Of a DNA stretch of 64,000 bases, positions 48,201-56,592 are shown piece by piece; position 1 is the stretch's first letter; each line of letters opens with the position of its first letter. Under the pieces are notes generated by a model. That model ran no database searches, had not been told where the DNA came from, and saw only the letters and a program-made list of their open reading frames with translations. Made by a program: the position numbers and the translations under genes. Source of the stretch: Shewanella avicenniae (lineage in GTDB: Bacteria > Pseudomonadota > Gammaproteobacteria > Enterobacterales > Shewanellaceae); contig NZ_CP071503.1 in the NCBI RefSeq assembly GCF_017354945.1, positions 806,001-870,000 of the forward strand. The letters run 5' to 3'.

Positions 48201-48908
48201 GCATTTTACGATGTGTTGGCCGATATTGACCGCCGCATTGCCTCGCAAAGCGCGCGCATTACCCGCGAAGTCGGCGAAGAGCTGTTCTTAGACGGTGTAT
48301 CCGATTCTGCGGTGCGGATCCGCTCACGCATCAGCGAGTTGGAATTCTGGCCAGAGCTGGAAACCTTTGTGAAGGCGTTTCGCGCCTGGAAGGCCGATGG
48401 CTTCAGTAAGTTGCCGGATGAACATTACACCGACAGCATGCGCCGTGCACTGGACATTATTGGTCGCTCAGCCTTAACCGGCGGCATTGCCAAGTTGCTC
48501 GAAATCGAATTGCGTTTGAAAGAGGGCAACTCGGACTTGGTGATCCGCACCGACCGCCAATTGAACGAATCCTCGAGTCACGGTATGGCCTACCTGATTT
48601 TGTGTAAGTTCTTGCTGGCGTTCACGCGCTTGTTGCGGGGTAAAGCCAACGTCACCATTCACTGGCCAATCGACGAACTCGGCACGTTGCACCACAGCAA
48701 CGTGAAGAAGATATTCGATGCCTGTGAAAACAACGATATCAGCGTGTTAGGTGCATTCCCTAACCCAGAATCAGAAGTGCTTGGGTTATTTGCCAACCGT
48801 TACATCATCAACAAGCAAACCCGTAAACTGCAAACGGTTAAGCCCAAGGCTGACCCCATTGCTGAACTGCTGAAACAACGTCAAGCCGCCGAAGGAGCCA
48901 TGCAATGA
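45231..48908 (+). CDS. SMC/Rad50-like ATPase (DUF3584-like), condensin-type locus
   Basis: A 1225-residue protein with a split ABC ATPase. The N-terminal head has Walker A CGTNASGKTT (about 29-38) in NICGTNASGKTTLQRLVPVFYG. Two long coiled coils (about 250-530 and 600-950, rich in Ala, Glu, Gln, Leu and Arg) flank a compact hinge-like region (about 530-600, with PGWEQALGKVINPELLYRTDL). The C-terminal head has a signature-like SSSHGMAYL (about 1114) and Walker B IHWPIDELGTLHH (Asp about 1148). Length and P-loop suggest the DUF3584 family (from memory). The ATG follows AAGGA. The stop overlaps the next gene (ATGA). By architecture it is the ATPase of a MukB/MksB/JetC-like complex; its exact family is uncertain. 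Confidence 0.85.
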   Translation: MPSLIRIILIDTHLPGVVELRLDGHTNICGTNASGKTTLQRLVPVFYGEYPSRVVPSTRDSFERWYLPHESSYIIYEYQKADGLLYQAILASAGDGKGVNYRFAAKEFELEDYVKSRNGDAILCHPMAELRGVFSKLNVPFTNQLNTREFRAIIQNDRSLLSTGSNRTELRNYARIFSLCDADHSLRHIEKLAKAVHSKEGKMETIKSMIAAILEEDGVNPPTSSINPQRVEAWIRESQLIAGFDKIRPEFDKLDQEFNELQAAELRLASLAGGYRHDEVLQTQRAEAEQTRASELNLQLKMLDEQWKEQRDELSLDLSAAKGDATNLEHELDSIENQQAAYLDADIEQAEANLEQLPHWRSDLDSLAERHKLLTEKHQDVEAAYNARRSKIGEQLNRELEKLHAEQDLQREALDKQKLLAGDDIAALESYWREQLDAGKQRHQQQQYELKLQAAELKLKVDSVTYTEEEKLALAVFDERIDRADAEQEAANAKVERLSSDERKFKAAREQASEALRLASLRVNDRQNELEEIKQMLFPQSHTLLEFLRREQPGWEQALGKVINPELLYRTDLHPVSGDATDTLFGLQLDLKAIDLPAYAASETELRTRLASAEEALSNAKELKEQAEEQLVAANSALEQLNRELTFARTSYKNLRDDVRRLFEERRNTQADINKALAERKAQAGKQLTQLDHELKQLHNQHLDWLEQQKELALEARMDKQVYWQDVTGAIEQQLQQLRDSINQRRERAKEEQKACETWYRNELKSRGINEDDIVALKRQMRDLEGQIASAEQRRSDVLRYEDWYQHVWLARKPKLVTELAKAKQAVAELDAQLKQRANEVKHKRQELEAARRQSDAAQVEASEFLTKLRSLLRKLTELKLPKTNEETPGSLGERLRQGEELLLKREHLLTSVKQYVDHFDQVIASKSGSSLSETWERSREGASYITDKGIRLLDYHKLVPELEQLLNVMVPQSVTALREQGRIFGVDLTAFYDVLADIDRRIASQSARITREVGEELFLDGVSDSAVRIRSRISELEFWPELETFVKAFRAWKADGFSKLPDEHYTDSMRRALDIIGRSALTGGIAKLLEIELRLKEGNSDLVIRTDRQLNESSSHGMAYLILCKFLLAFTRLLRGKANVTIHWPIDELGTLHHSNVKKIFDACENNDISVLGAFPNPESEVLGLFANRYIINKQTRKLQTVKPKADPIAELLKQRQAAEGAMQ

Positions 48909-49543
48909 GTGAAATAATCGCCACCGGTGAGCTGATTGAACGTCTATTACGCGGTGAGTTTATTTGTCGCACCACCTTTGAAGATGGTTGGCGCGCGTTA
49001 AAAAGTCCGGCCACCTTGGATAAAGTTGAAAGCTATCTGAATCAGATTAACCGCACCGTGGCTCAAGCTGCTGAAGGCGATGTGTTCTTCGCCGGTTATG
49101 TCAATTTAGGTGACCACGAACGCAAAGTGATTTCGGCGCAGTTTCGTGAGATCTGCCAGTCGCTGATCCCGCTGGTGGAATGGCTGGTGTTAGTGCAAGA
49201 GGCCAGTGGCCAAGATGCACCGCTGTCGCAAGGTTCGCCAGTGCGATTAACTGAGCTGCAAACCCGCATTGAAGATACCCCTGCGTTTCGTGAGCAGTTA
49301 GCCAAACTGAGCCAATATCGCTTATTTGGTTCCAGCGCCAGCAGCGTAGATGGCCAGATAAAACTGGTGTTCAAGCGCTTAGTCGAGCTGGGTTATCTGA
49401 TTAAGCCCAACCCCGAGAAGCAGATTTTTATCGCCACCGGTAAATTGGACTATCTCTACGAAGTGATCCGTTTTATTGATGAAACCGAAAGCCTGAGCTT
49501 GGAAGCGCAGGCAGAAACTGCCAGCCAACGGGAGTTGTTATGA
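48905..49543 (+). CDS. Small accessory subunit of the SMC-like locus, MksE/MukE-like by position
   Basis: A 212-residue protein with no signal peptide. It looks like tandem winged-helix: IATGELIERLLRGEFICRTTFEDGWRAL at the start and a second block at about 130-190 (FREQLAKLSQYRLFGS, LVFKRLVELGYLIKPNPEKQIFIATGKLDYLYEVIRFI). This size and fold match MukE/MksE/JetB, which bind the kleisin. It is fused by ATGA overlaps to the ATPase upstream and the third gene downstream. The assignment rests on context and fold pattern, not on clear homology. Confidence 0.7.
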   Translation: MSEIIATGELIERLLRGEFICRTTFEDGWRALKSPATLDKVESYLNQINRTVAQAAEGDVFFAGYVNLGDHERKVISAQFREICQSLIPLVEWLVLVQEASGQDAPLSQGSPVRLTELQTRIEDTPAFREQLAKLSQYRLFGSSASSVDGQIKLVFKRLVELGYLIKPNPEKQIFIATGKLDYLYEVIRFIDETESLSLEAQAETASQRELL

Positions 49544-50757
49544 GCAATAACCTGCATCAGTCAGGGGTTAAGCTGCTCAGGCTACTCGGCCGCAATGCCG
49601 AACTGGTTATGGACGCCTACTTAAGCGGCAGTGTTGATGAACAAGCGCTGGAACCGGCGACCGTCACTAAGCTGACCGAAAGCGGCATTCTGTGGCGCCC
49701 TGAACCTAACGAAGCCTTGCGGTTATCCCGCAATGTGCGTGCCTTGCTGGAAGATGGCCTCAAAGATGAGCGCAATCGCCAGATCAATGCCAACGTCGGC
49801 TCGGCATTAGCCACCATTAAAACGGTGGCAGGCCATTATCGTGAAGCGCGCGCCAGCGTTGATTACAGCGCGGCAGAAGCCTATCTTGCCGATCTTTCTG
49901 AGCAGGTGTACAGCTTTACCGAAAACCTGCGCTACTCAGTGCGGGTGTTGTGGGGTCGCATCAATAACGAGTTCGGTTATGTGGGCTCGCTCAGTGCCAA
50001 AATTCGCGAGAACGAGTTGGCGCAAAGCCAAGTGACCGAGCTGCTCAACGGCCTCGAGATGTTTGAATTTGCTGAATTGAGTGAATTAGCCGGTGATGTG
50101 CGTGAACTGCGTAAATTACTGGTCACGGGGCTGCAAGAAACCCTGACCAACTGCGCCCAAGAGCTAAGTGTGGTGCAAGGGCGCTTGCTGGAACTGTTAG
50201 GTCGCTTCCGTCAGATCCAAGGCCGAACCCGCTTGCTGAAAGGCTGGTTGTTATATACCGATCTGCACCCTGATTATGAAGTCGCCGACCATGTGGCGCA
50301 TAAGCAGATCCCTACCTTATTTAATCAAGCTGAAGCGCTACTCGCGCCAGCAGCGGTGGACGTACATAACTCGCAGCATGAGCAGGAGTTGATGCAGTTG
50401 GTGGCGGGCATTCGTAGCATCAGCCGCGAGCAGCAACAAACCGTGGTGGCCGAGCCAATGCCAGTAGAAGTCTCGGCGGCCGAAGAGTTTGATATTCCCG
50501 ATAATCCATTGAAACAGGCGGTAGAAGCTTATTTCTGTGCTGTGATTGAGTCAGGGCAGAATCAGTCGGCGCTTGATTACCTCTCTGACAATGGCCTGCA
50601 GTGGGATCGCGAAGCTTGGCTGTTCCAAGTTATTGGCGGTTTTGAAGGCCTAAGCGACGAGCATAAGCAGTTTTTTGCGCTGGAGCCATTAGGTCATAAG
50701 CATGAAGTTTATGACGGCAACTTTATTATTCAGGATGTGGAAATCGGCCTGCGCTAA
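49540..50757 (+). CDS. Kleisin-like third subunit of the SMC-like locus, MksF/MukF-like by position
   Basis: A 405-residue, mainly helical, acidic protein. A probable winged helix at the N-terminus (about 1-70, GVKLLRLLGRNAELVMDAYL, LTESGILWRP) is followed by a helical middle (about 70-260, AEAYLADLSEQVYSFTENLRYSVRVLWGRINNEFGYV) and a C-terminal domain (about 310-405) reached through a Val/Glu-rich linker. This is the layout of MukF/MksF. It lacks Toprim or JetD-like acidic motifs, so it is not a Wadjet nuclease. Last gene of the operon; a 10-base hairpin follows at 50807-50833. Confidence 0.68.
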   Translation: MSNNLHQSGVKLLRLLGRNAELVMDAYLSGSVDEQALEPATVTKLTESGILWRPEPNEALRLSRNVRALLEDGLKDERNRQINANVGSALATIKTVAGHYREARASVDYSAAEAYLADLSEQVYSFTENLRYSVRVLWGRINNEFGYVGSLSAKIRENELAQSQVTELLNGLEMFEFAELSELAGDVRELRKLLVTGLQETLTNCAQELSVVQGRLLELLGRFRQIQGRTRLLKGWLLYTDLHPDYEVADHVAHKQIPTLFNQAEALLAPAAVDVHNSQHEQELMQLVAGIRSISREQQQTVVAEPMPVEVSAAEEFDIPDNPLKQAVEAYFCAVIESGQNQSALDYLSDNGLQWDREAWLFQVIGGFEGLSDEHKQFFALEPLGHKHEVYDGNFIIQDVEIGLR

Positions 50758-50806
50758 TCGGTTGTGATGTCACTGACACCATCTGCAGCAAACCGGTGAA
50801 ACTTTG

Positions 50807-50833
50807 GTTCGGCCACTTAAAATGTGGCCGAAC
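50807..50833 (+). terminator. Hairpin after the SMC-like operon
   Basis: GTTCGGCCAC / GTGGCCGAAC is a 10-base perfect stem with a 7-base loop, 50 bases after the operon. It lacks a T run, so termination is uncertain. The rest of the gap 50758-51007 shows no gene. Confidence 0.45.
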
Positions 50834-51007
50834 TCAGTTAACGAGTGCGAAGTGATGGTCTGTTTTCGCCGCCTATGTTAGAAAATGCGGCGCAAAATTT
50901 TAGCCGAATTGTCACGCGACAATATCGCGTAATGGGCGTATAACGTGCGCTAGTAATTGTTTAGCAATGATTGAACTAGCAACGATTTAGAACATAAGGA
51001 TTGAGTA

Positions 51008-52147
51008 ATGCTGAGACGTGAGTTTTTGAAAGGTGCAGCGCTAATGTCGGCTGCTGGTATGGCTGCGCCGATGATGGCAAATGCGGCAGTATCAACATCA
51101 AGCGAGCTGAGCGCTGTGGCTGGCCGTCGTCGTTTTGTGTTGGCGCAGACCTATGACGTTAAGCCTCCGGTAGGTTCAGAAGGGAAGGTGAACCTGTGGA
51201 TCCCGCTGCCTGAAAATACCGAGTTTCAAAAACTGAACCATCTGGATGTGAAAGGCAATCACGATGATGCGTACGTCACCATGGAAAACAACTACGGCGC
51301 CAAGGCGTTGTTGGTGACCTGGGCTGATTCTAACAAGCCAATGAAGCTGGATGTGGCGTTGGATATTTCTACCGAAGATTGGGAACCAATGGCCAGCGGC
51401 GCTTTGGCACTGTATCGCACTCCAAGTAAAATTGAATACCCAGCAGAAGTGCAGCGCTATTTGGCGCCAACGGCGCATATTCCTACCGATGGCATTGTCA
51501 AAGCAACCGCAGATAAAATCGTGGGTAGTGAAACTGACCCGCTGAAAAAAGCTCACAAGATCTACCTGTGGGTGAGTGAAAACATGGAACGTGACGACAG
51601 CGTTATTGGCTGTGGTCAGGGGGATGTCCGTGCCATTTTGGAAAGCGGTAAGCTCGGTGGTAAGTGTACCGACATCAACTCAGTTTTTGTGGCGTTGGCG
51701 CGTGCCGTTGGGTTACCTGCGCGTGAGATGTTTGGTCTGCGTTTGGGCCAAGGCATCAAAATGGGTAAATACTCTTCTGCGTTTGGCAGTGCTGATGCTA
51801 ACGGCGTTGCCAAAGAAACAGGTGGTCAACACTGCCGCGCCATGTTCTTCTTGGCGGGCTTTGGTTGGGTACCAGTTGACCCAGCAGACGTAACCAAAAT
51901 GCGTTTAAAAGAACATATGAAACACAGCGATGCCGATGTGCAAGCGGTGAACCAATACCTGTTTGGTAACTGGGAAATGAACTGGGTTGGTTTTAACTAC
52001 GCTCGTGACTTCGAGTTGTCACCAGCACCTGAACAAGGCGCAATGAACAACTTCGGTTATCCCTATGCTGAAGTGGATGGCGATCCACTGAACTACTACG
52101 ATGCAAAAGCCTTTGCCTATGACTATCGCTCAACCGAGCAACGCTAA
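51008..52147 (+). CDS. Tat-exported transglutaminase-like protein
   Basis: The N-terminus MLRREFLKGAALMSAAGMAAPMMANA is a Tat signal (RREFLKG), so the protein is exported folded. The transglutaminase-like domain (about 150-300) has the Cys-His-Asp triad in GGKCTDINSVFVALARAVGLPAR, GGQHCRAMFF and VPVDPADV. An upstream beta domain (about 45-140) precedes it. Proteins like this are often peptidases or amidases rather than cross-linkers. 379 residues. Its 3' end overlaps the MerT-like gene by 29 bases, tying it to that pair. Confidence 0.9.
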   Translation: MLRREFLKGAALMSAAGMAAPMMANAAVSTSSELSAVAGRRRFVLAQTYDVKPPVGSEGKVNLWIPLPENTEFQKLNHLDVKGNHDDAYVTMENNYGAKALLVTWADSNKPMKLDVALDISTEDWEPMASGALALYRTPSKIEYPAEVQRYLAPTAHIPTDGIVKATADKIVGSETDPLKKAHKIYLWVSENMERDDSVIGCGQGDVRAILESGKLGGKCTDINSVFVALARAVGLPAREMFGLRLGQGIKMGKYSSAFGSADANGVAKETGGQHCRAMFFLAGFGWVPVDPADVTKMRLKEHMKHSDADVQAVNQYLFGNWEMNWVGFNYARDFELSPAPEQGAMNNFGYPYAEVDGDPLNYYDAKAFAYDYRSTEQR

Positions 52148-52481
52148 GCGCTTTGTGATGACCATGGCGGCGGCAGTTGTCGCGGCCATGGCCTCAAGTT
52201 TGTGCTGTATTGGGCCACTGATCTATCTCGTCTTTGGTGTCTCGGCGGCGAGCTTATCCGGTGTTGAGCAACTGGCTTGGCTGCAGTATCCAATGCTGCT
52301 GCTATCAAGTGTGCTGATCTTGCTCGGTTTTTGGCGGCTGTATTTTTCTAAACGACCTATCTGCAGCGGACGTTTTAGTCGTAACAACATGCTGCTGTTG
52401 TATTGGCTGACTTTACCTGTCGTATTGGCATTTCAGTTGTATCCCTATGTATTACCTTGGCTATTGGAGCGGATCGAATGA
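52119..52481 (+). CDS. MerT-like membrane transport protein
   Basis: Resembles MerT, the inner-membrane mercuric ion importer. The first helix contains the vicinal pair SLCCIGPLIYLVFGVSAA. Two more hydrophobic segments follow (about 55-72 and 92-110). The loop between them has only one Cys (RPICSGRF), where MerT has two, so Hg2+ may not be the substrate. The ATG at 52119 gives 120 residues with the CC pair at 29-30, close to MerT; 52101 and 52158 are alternatives. The stop overlaps the MerP-like start (ATGA). Confidence 0.75.
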   Translation: MTIAQPSNAKRFVMTMAAAVVAAMASSLCCIGPLIYLVFGVSAASLSGVEQLAWLQYPMLLLSSVLILLGFWRLYFSKRPICSGRFSRNNMLLLYWLTLPVVLAFQLYPYVLPWLLERIE

Positions 52482-52762
52482 GATATTTTTTGCTAGTGAC
52501 CCTGCTGCTGTTGTCACCACTCACCTGGGCGGCCAATAAGCAGGTGACCATTGATATCAAAGCGATGCATTGCTCACTGTGTGTGACTATGGTGAACAAG
52601 GTACTGCGGTCAACCGAAGGGGTGATTAAAGCCAAGTCGTCGCTGAAAACCCGTCAAGCGCAGGTGATAGTGCCAGAGGAATTCGATAACGAGTTGCTGT
52701 TAGAAGCCGTGGCGAAAACAGGTTATGAAGGGGTGATTAATCACGTTGAACCCGTGTCATAA
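52478..52762 (+). CDS. MerP-like periplasmic heavy-metal-associated protein
   Basis: A signal peptide (MRYFLLVTLLLLSPLTWA) is followed by one HMA domain: VTIDIKAMHCSLCVTMVNKVLRSTEGV, with the CxxC metal site HCSLC. Mature length about 76 residues, like MerP. The ATG at 52478 overlaps the MerT-like stop and is the only start that gives a signal peptide. It would pass a soft metal ion to the MerT-like protein. No merR, merA or other mer gene is nearby. Confidence 0.85.
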   Translation: MRYFLLVTLLLLSPLTWAANKQVTIDIKAMHCSLCVTMVNKVLRSTEGVIKAKSSLKTRQAQVIVPEEFDNELLLEAVAKTGYEGVINHVEPVS

Positions 52763-52785
52763 GCTGATACCTCGTCAGTGCAAAC

Positions 52786-52819
52786 AAAAAAGCGATACTG
52801 GCATCAGCATCGCTTTTTT
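52786..52819. terminator. Bidirectional rho-independent terminator
   Basis: AGCGAT-a-CTG-gcat-CAG-c-ATCGCT forms a hairpin flanked by A and T runs, between the convergent MerP-like and CBS genes. Confidence 0.85.
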
Positions 52820-52838
52820 AATGGAATAAATCTGCAGA

Positions 52839-53261
52839 TTAGGCTTTTTGCAACAAGGTCTTACATAGACTGACAAAGTCAGACGAAGTGACAATCCCAA
52901 TCACTTTGCCGTCAGCGTCGGTGACCGGCAAGCAACCATATTTGTGCTCAATAAAATAATCGACCACCTCCAACAGCGATGTATCAGCAAACAGCACCGG
53001 ATATTCAGTTTCAATCAATTCACTAAGCGGCATATGGCGTTCGCGCCGCTCCAATGCGCCAGGGCCATAGCGGTTGTAGAGCCCAATAACTGTGGTGATC
53101 ATTTTCTTGTGGGTCAAAACGCCCACTAAGGTCGCCGAGGTTTCAGAAATTACCGGTAGATGGCGCACGCCGCGATTGTGCATCAGTGCATGGGCATCGT
53201 AGATAGATGCTGCATCGCTAATGCATACAGGATTTTGGGTCATAATCTGTTGAACTTTCAT
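52839..53261 (-). CDS. Tandem CBS-domain protein
   Basis: A 140-residue protein made of two CBS motifs: MKVQQIMTQNPVCISDAASIYDAHALMHNRGVRHLPVI with GVLTHKKMITTV, and then ETEYPVLFADTSLLEVVDYFIEHKYGCLPVTDADGKVIGIVTSSDFV. A CBS pair usually binds adenosine nucleotides such as AMP, ATP or c-di-AMP. No effector domain is attached, so it probably regulates another protein. The ATG at 53261 after GGGAAA is chosen; the frame is open from 53318. Confidence 0.9.
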   Translation of the reverse strand: MKVQQIMTQNPVCISDAASIYDAHALMHNRGVRHLPVISETSATLVGVLTHKKMITTVIGLYNRYGPGALERRERHMPLSELIETEYPVLFADTSLLEVVDYFIEHKYGCLPVTDADGKVIGIVTSSDFVSLCKTLLQKA

Positions 53262-53403
53262 GGCGTTTCCCTCTGTGGCAACTCCGTTTGAATAGCTTTT
53301 ATTATAGATGGTTGGCACCTGAGGATTGTGCTGAAGCGATAAAATCGGCGCAAAAATCGCCTTAGCAGAGTGCTAGTTCGGGATAAGGGAATAGCGGTGA
53401 GCT

Positions 53404-53443
53404 TAAAAAAATAAACCCCGCAATCGGCAATTACGGGGTTTAT
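53404..53443 (-). terminator. Rho-independent terminator of the L,D-transpeptidase gene
   Basis: The stem AAACCCCG / CGGGGTTT with an inner CAAT/ATTA pair is followed on the minus strand by a run of seven T. Confidence 0.85.
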
Positions 53444-53465
53444 TGCAGCGTCTACAGCTTTTGGC

Positions 53466-54377
53466 TTAGTTGATGCGGGTAGGAATACCGCTGCGATCAT
53501 CCAATACACGTTTCAGAATGTAGGAATTCGTGTCCTTTGCAGCAATAAAACGCACGATTTGCGGTGTCAGCTGCAACACGGTTGGTTCGGCTGAGTTGAA
53601 CTCTGCTTGGGTCTTAGACAGCGGATGATGCACTTCTAAATAACGCTTGCCGTTTGGTTCCAGTGTTGCTTTTATCGGTTGGTTGACGAACTGCACTCGT
53701 GTTCCTACGGGAACGGATTTAAACAGGTATTCAATGTCATCGTTACGTAACCGCACACAACCGTGGCTGACTCGCAAGCCGATACCAAAGCTGGCATTGG
53801 TGCCGTGAATGGCGTACAGGTTACCCAGATACATGGCGAACAATCCCATTGGGTTATCAGGGCCTGCAGGCCAAATTTTTGGCAAAGGTTCACCACGTGC
53901 GGCGTATTCTTTATGCATCTTTGCCGTTGGCGTCCATGTCGGGTTGGCTTTTTTACGTTGGATTTTAGTGACCCAGTTTTCTGGGGTATCCGTGCCTAAC
54001 TGACCAATGCCAATCGGCAGCACTTCGACCACTTTTTTATCTTTTGGATAGTAGTACAGACGCATTTCGGCCACGTTGATCACGATGCCTTCTTTGGGCG
54101 CATCGGGCAGAATCAACTGATGCGGCACAAGCAAGGTGCTTTGTGGCTTCGGCAAAAAAGGATCGGCGCTTGGGTTAGCTTCCATCATATTGGTCAGACC
54201 CAACTGGAAATCTGCGGCGATACCTTCTAAGGTCAGTTTTTTCTGTGGCACCACATAGAATGCATTGCTACCCACTAAGCGGCTGCCTTCAGGCGGAAGC
54301 GGATATTCTTTTGCGATAAGTGTGCTAGAGAGTGTGGCGAGTCCCAACATCAGGGAGCTGATAATCAACTTCTTCAT
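53466..54377 (-). CDS. L,D-transpeptidase (YkuD family)
   Basis: A periplasmic enzyme that forms 3-3 cross-links or attaches Braun-type lipoprotein to peptidoglycan. A signal peptide ([22 protein letters not shown]) is followed by a LysM-like segment (about 40-90) and the YkuD domain (about 95-225) with [20 protein letters not shown] (catalytic Cys about 208). It resembles the ErfK/YbiS/YcfS group. The ATG at 54377 gives 304 residues; the frame is open from 54485. The gap 54378-54826 is AT-rich promoter DNA without a gene. Confidence 0.94.
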   Translation of the reverse strand: MKKLIISSLMLGLATLSSTLIAKEYPLPPEGSRLVGSNAFYVVPQKKLTLEGIAADFQLGLTNMMEANPSADPFLPKPQSTLLVPHQLILPDAPKEGIVINVAEMRLYYYPKDKKVVEVLPIGIGQLGTDTPENWVTKIQRKKANPTWTPTAKMHKEYAARGEPLPKIWPAGPDNPMGLFAMYLGNLYAIHGTNASFGIGLRVSHGCVRLRNDDIEYLFKSVPVGTRVQFVNQPIKATLEPNGKRYLEVHHPLSKTQAEFNSAEPTVLQLTPQIVRFIAAKDTNSYILKRVLDDRSGIPTRIN

Positions 54378-54826
54378 ACGGCCTTTCAGGGTTGTGATGC
54401 ATGCCTTTGGTGAAACCCAAGATATCGCAGCTAGCTTAGAATTGGCTGAACCTTGAGCGAGAACCCCATATTCTAGAGAAATCACTAGGGAAACCCAACA
54501 GCAATTGCTGCTTTATTCCACCGAAATTTTCGTTTTAGCGATGCTCATGGTGTGCCTGATGCCTTAACCGCCTCTGGTAAGCCTAAAACTGAGATTTTCT
54601 ACAACATAGTCAATAAGTTAGTTATTGCTGCTTAAAAGTAGCGGTTATGTTGCAGAATTATTGGGAATTTTGAATTGAAGTTTGGCTAACCGATAAATTT
54701 TTTTTATTTAAAATCATTCTATTAAATAGTAAGTGTGTTAAGTTCATTAGGGTGAGGTTTATCTAAAGTTCAGCGCGGTTTATTGGCTGCTTTATGATAA
54801 TGGTAGTGGGTTAACGGGAGTCGCCT

Positions 54827-56566
54827 ATGGATGCAAACACGATTAACAACTTTTTTCTGGTCGGCGCCTTACTTGCTGCCATCAGTGTGTTGTTGAGTCC
54901 TGTTTCGTCACGACTCGGGATCCCCATTCTGGTGGTGTTTTTAGGCGTGGGTATGCTCGCGGGTGAAGATGGCCCCGGTGGTATTGTATTTAACGATTAC
55001 TCCACCGCTTATTTGGTCAGTAACCTTGCGCTGGCGGTGATTCTGCTGGACGGCGGTATGCGTACGCGTGTGGCCAGTTTTAGGGTGGCGCTGTGGCCAG
55101 CATTGTCGTTAGCGACCGTCGGTGTGGTGGTGACCACCGGCTTAACCGGATTACTCGCCAGCTATCTGTTCAACTTACATTGGCTGCAAGGGCTATTGTT
55201 GGGTGCCATTGTCGGCTCAACCGATGCGGCGGCGGTATTTAGTTTATTAAAAGGGCGCGCCATCAATGAACGGGTGGGGGCGACCTTGGAGATTGAATCC
55301 GGCAGTAACGACCCGATGGCGGTGTTCCTCACTGTGACCCTAATTGGCATCTTAGCCTCCGTCGATCATAGTGTTGCCGCGCCACAGCTGTTAGTCAGTG
55401 TTATCAAGCAGTTTGGCTTTGGTACCTTGCTTGGCTTGATTGGCGGTTGGCTGATCTGGCGCTTAGTTAATCGCACGCAATTGCCTGAAGGGCTCTATTC
55501 GATTTTGGTGCTCAGTGGTGGTTTGATTGTTTATGCCATCTCCAATGCCCTCGGCGGCAGCGGTATTTTATCGATTTATCTCACCGGCTTATTTCTTGGC
55601 AATCGCGCCACCCGCAGTAAGCACGCCATTTTGAGCGTATTGGATGGCATGACTTGGGTGAGCCAGATCGGCATGTTCTTAGTGTTGGGATTATTGATTA
55701 CCCCGAGCGAGTTAGAAACAGTGGCTTTACCCGGCTTAATCCTAGCGTTTGGAATGATTTTTATTGCTCGTCCTGTGGCGGTGTGGCTCAGTTTGGCGCC
55801 GTTTCGGCGCTTTCAAGCACGGCAAATCCATTTTATTTCGTGGGTGGGATTACGTGGTGCAGTGCCAATCATTTTGGCGGTGTTCCCAATGATGGCTGGG
55901 TTGCCGATGGCGCAGCTCTACTTTAACTTGGCGTTCTTTGTGGTGCTGGTGTCGCTGCTGTTTCAAGGAAGCACGCTGACCTACGCGGCACGGCTTGCTA
56001 AAGTGGAATTGCCGCCCAAGCCCGAGCCGGTATCACGCTCAGGCGTAGAAATCTACCCAGCCAGTGAGTGGGAAATTTTCGTCTACAAGTTGAAGGAAAC
56101 CAAATGGTGCATTGGTGAACCGCTGCGCAATTTAACCATGCCCAACGACACCCGTATTGCAGCGGTGTTTCGAGATGACCAACTGATGCACCCGTCTGGC
56201 AGTACCACCCTTAAAGCGGGAGATACCCTTTGTGTGTTGGCCAAAGAGTCCGATCTTGATGCACTTAGCCGCATGTTCAGTGAAGCGCCTGAGAAGAAAG
56301 AGGCACCGCGTTTCTTTGGCGATTTCTTTATGACCCCAGAGGTGATTCTGGCCGACATGGCGATGGTTTATGGCTTTATGTTGGACGAAGACCATCAGCT
56401 GATGACTGTGGGTGAACTCGTCAAAGAACAACTCGGCAGTTCACCTGTGGTGGGAGATCACTTTATGTGGCAAGGCATCGGCTGGATGGTGTCGGAAGTG
56501 CAACTCGGTGAAGTGATTCGTGTGGGAATTCGCTTACCCACGCAAGAAGCGCAAGCCGCGTCGTAA
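54827..56566 (+). CDS. nhaP2: K+/H+ antiporter, NhaP2/CvrA type
   Basis: A CPA1-family cation/proton antiporter involved in K+ and volume homeostasis. About 12-13 transmembrane segments (1-400), with [28 protein letters not shown], the ion-site block [16 protein letters not shown] and [13 protein letters not shown], nearly identical to E. coli CvrA. The C-terminal cytoplasmic part (about 400-579) carries a TrkA-C/RCK-like domain ([42 protein letters not shown]) and a CorC-like tail. CGGGAG precedes the ATG. Confidence 0.94.
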   Translation: MDANTINNFFLVGALLAAISVLLSPVSSRLGIPILVVFLGVGMLAGEDGPGGIVFNDYSTAYLVSNLALAVILLDGGMRTRVASFRVALWPALSLATVGVVVTTGLTGLLASYLFNLHWLQGLLLGAIVGSTDAAAVFSLLKGRAINERVGATLEIESGSNDPMAVFLTVTLIGILASVDHSVAAPQLLVSVIKQFGFGTLLGLIGGWLIWRLVNRTQLPEGLYSILVLSGGLIVYAISNALGGSGILSIYLTGLFLGNRATRSKHAILSVLDGMTWVSQIGMFLVLGLLITPSELETVALPGLILAFGMIFIARPVAVWLSLAPFRRFQARQIHFISWVGLRGAVPIILAVFPMMAGLPMAQLYFNLAFFVVLVSLLFQGSTLTYAARLAKVELPPKPEPVSRSGVEIYPASEWEIFVYKLKETKWCIGEPLRNLTMPNDTRIAAVFRDDQLMHPSGSTTLKAGDTLCVLAKESDLDALSRMFSEAPEKKEAPRFFGDFFMTPEVILADMAMVYGFMLDEDHQLMTVGELVKEQLGSSPVVGDHFMWQGIGWMVSEVQLGEVIRVGIRLPTQEAQAAS

Positions 56567-56592
56567 GCGGCTGCGATCATTGAATTAACCGT

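Noticed and set aside
51008-52147. Gene after the condensin-like operon as a JetD-type nuclease of a Wadjet system
   Set aside because: The protein has a Tat signal and a transglutaminase triad, so it is exported, and it lies 250 bases away behind a hairpin.
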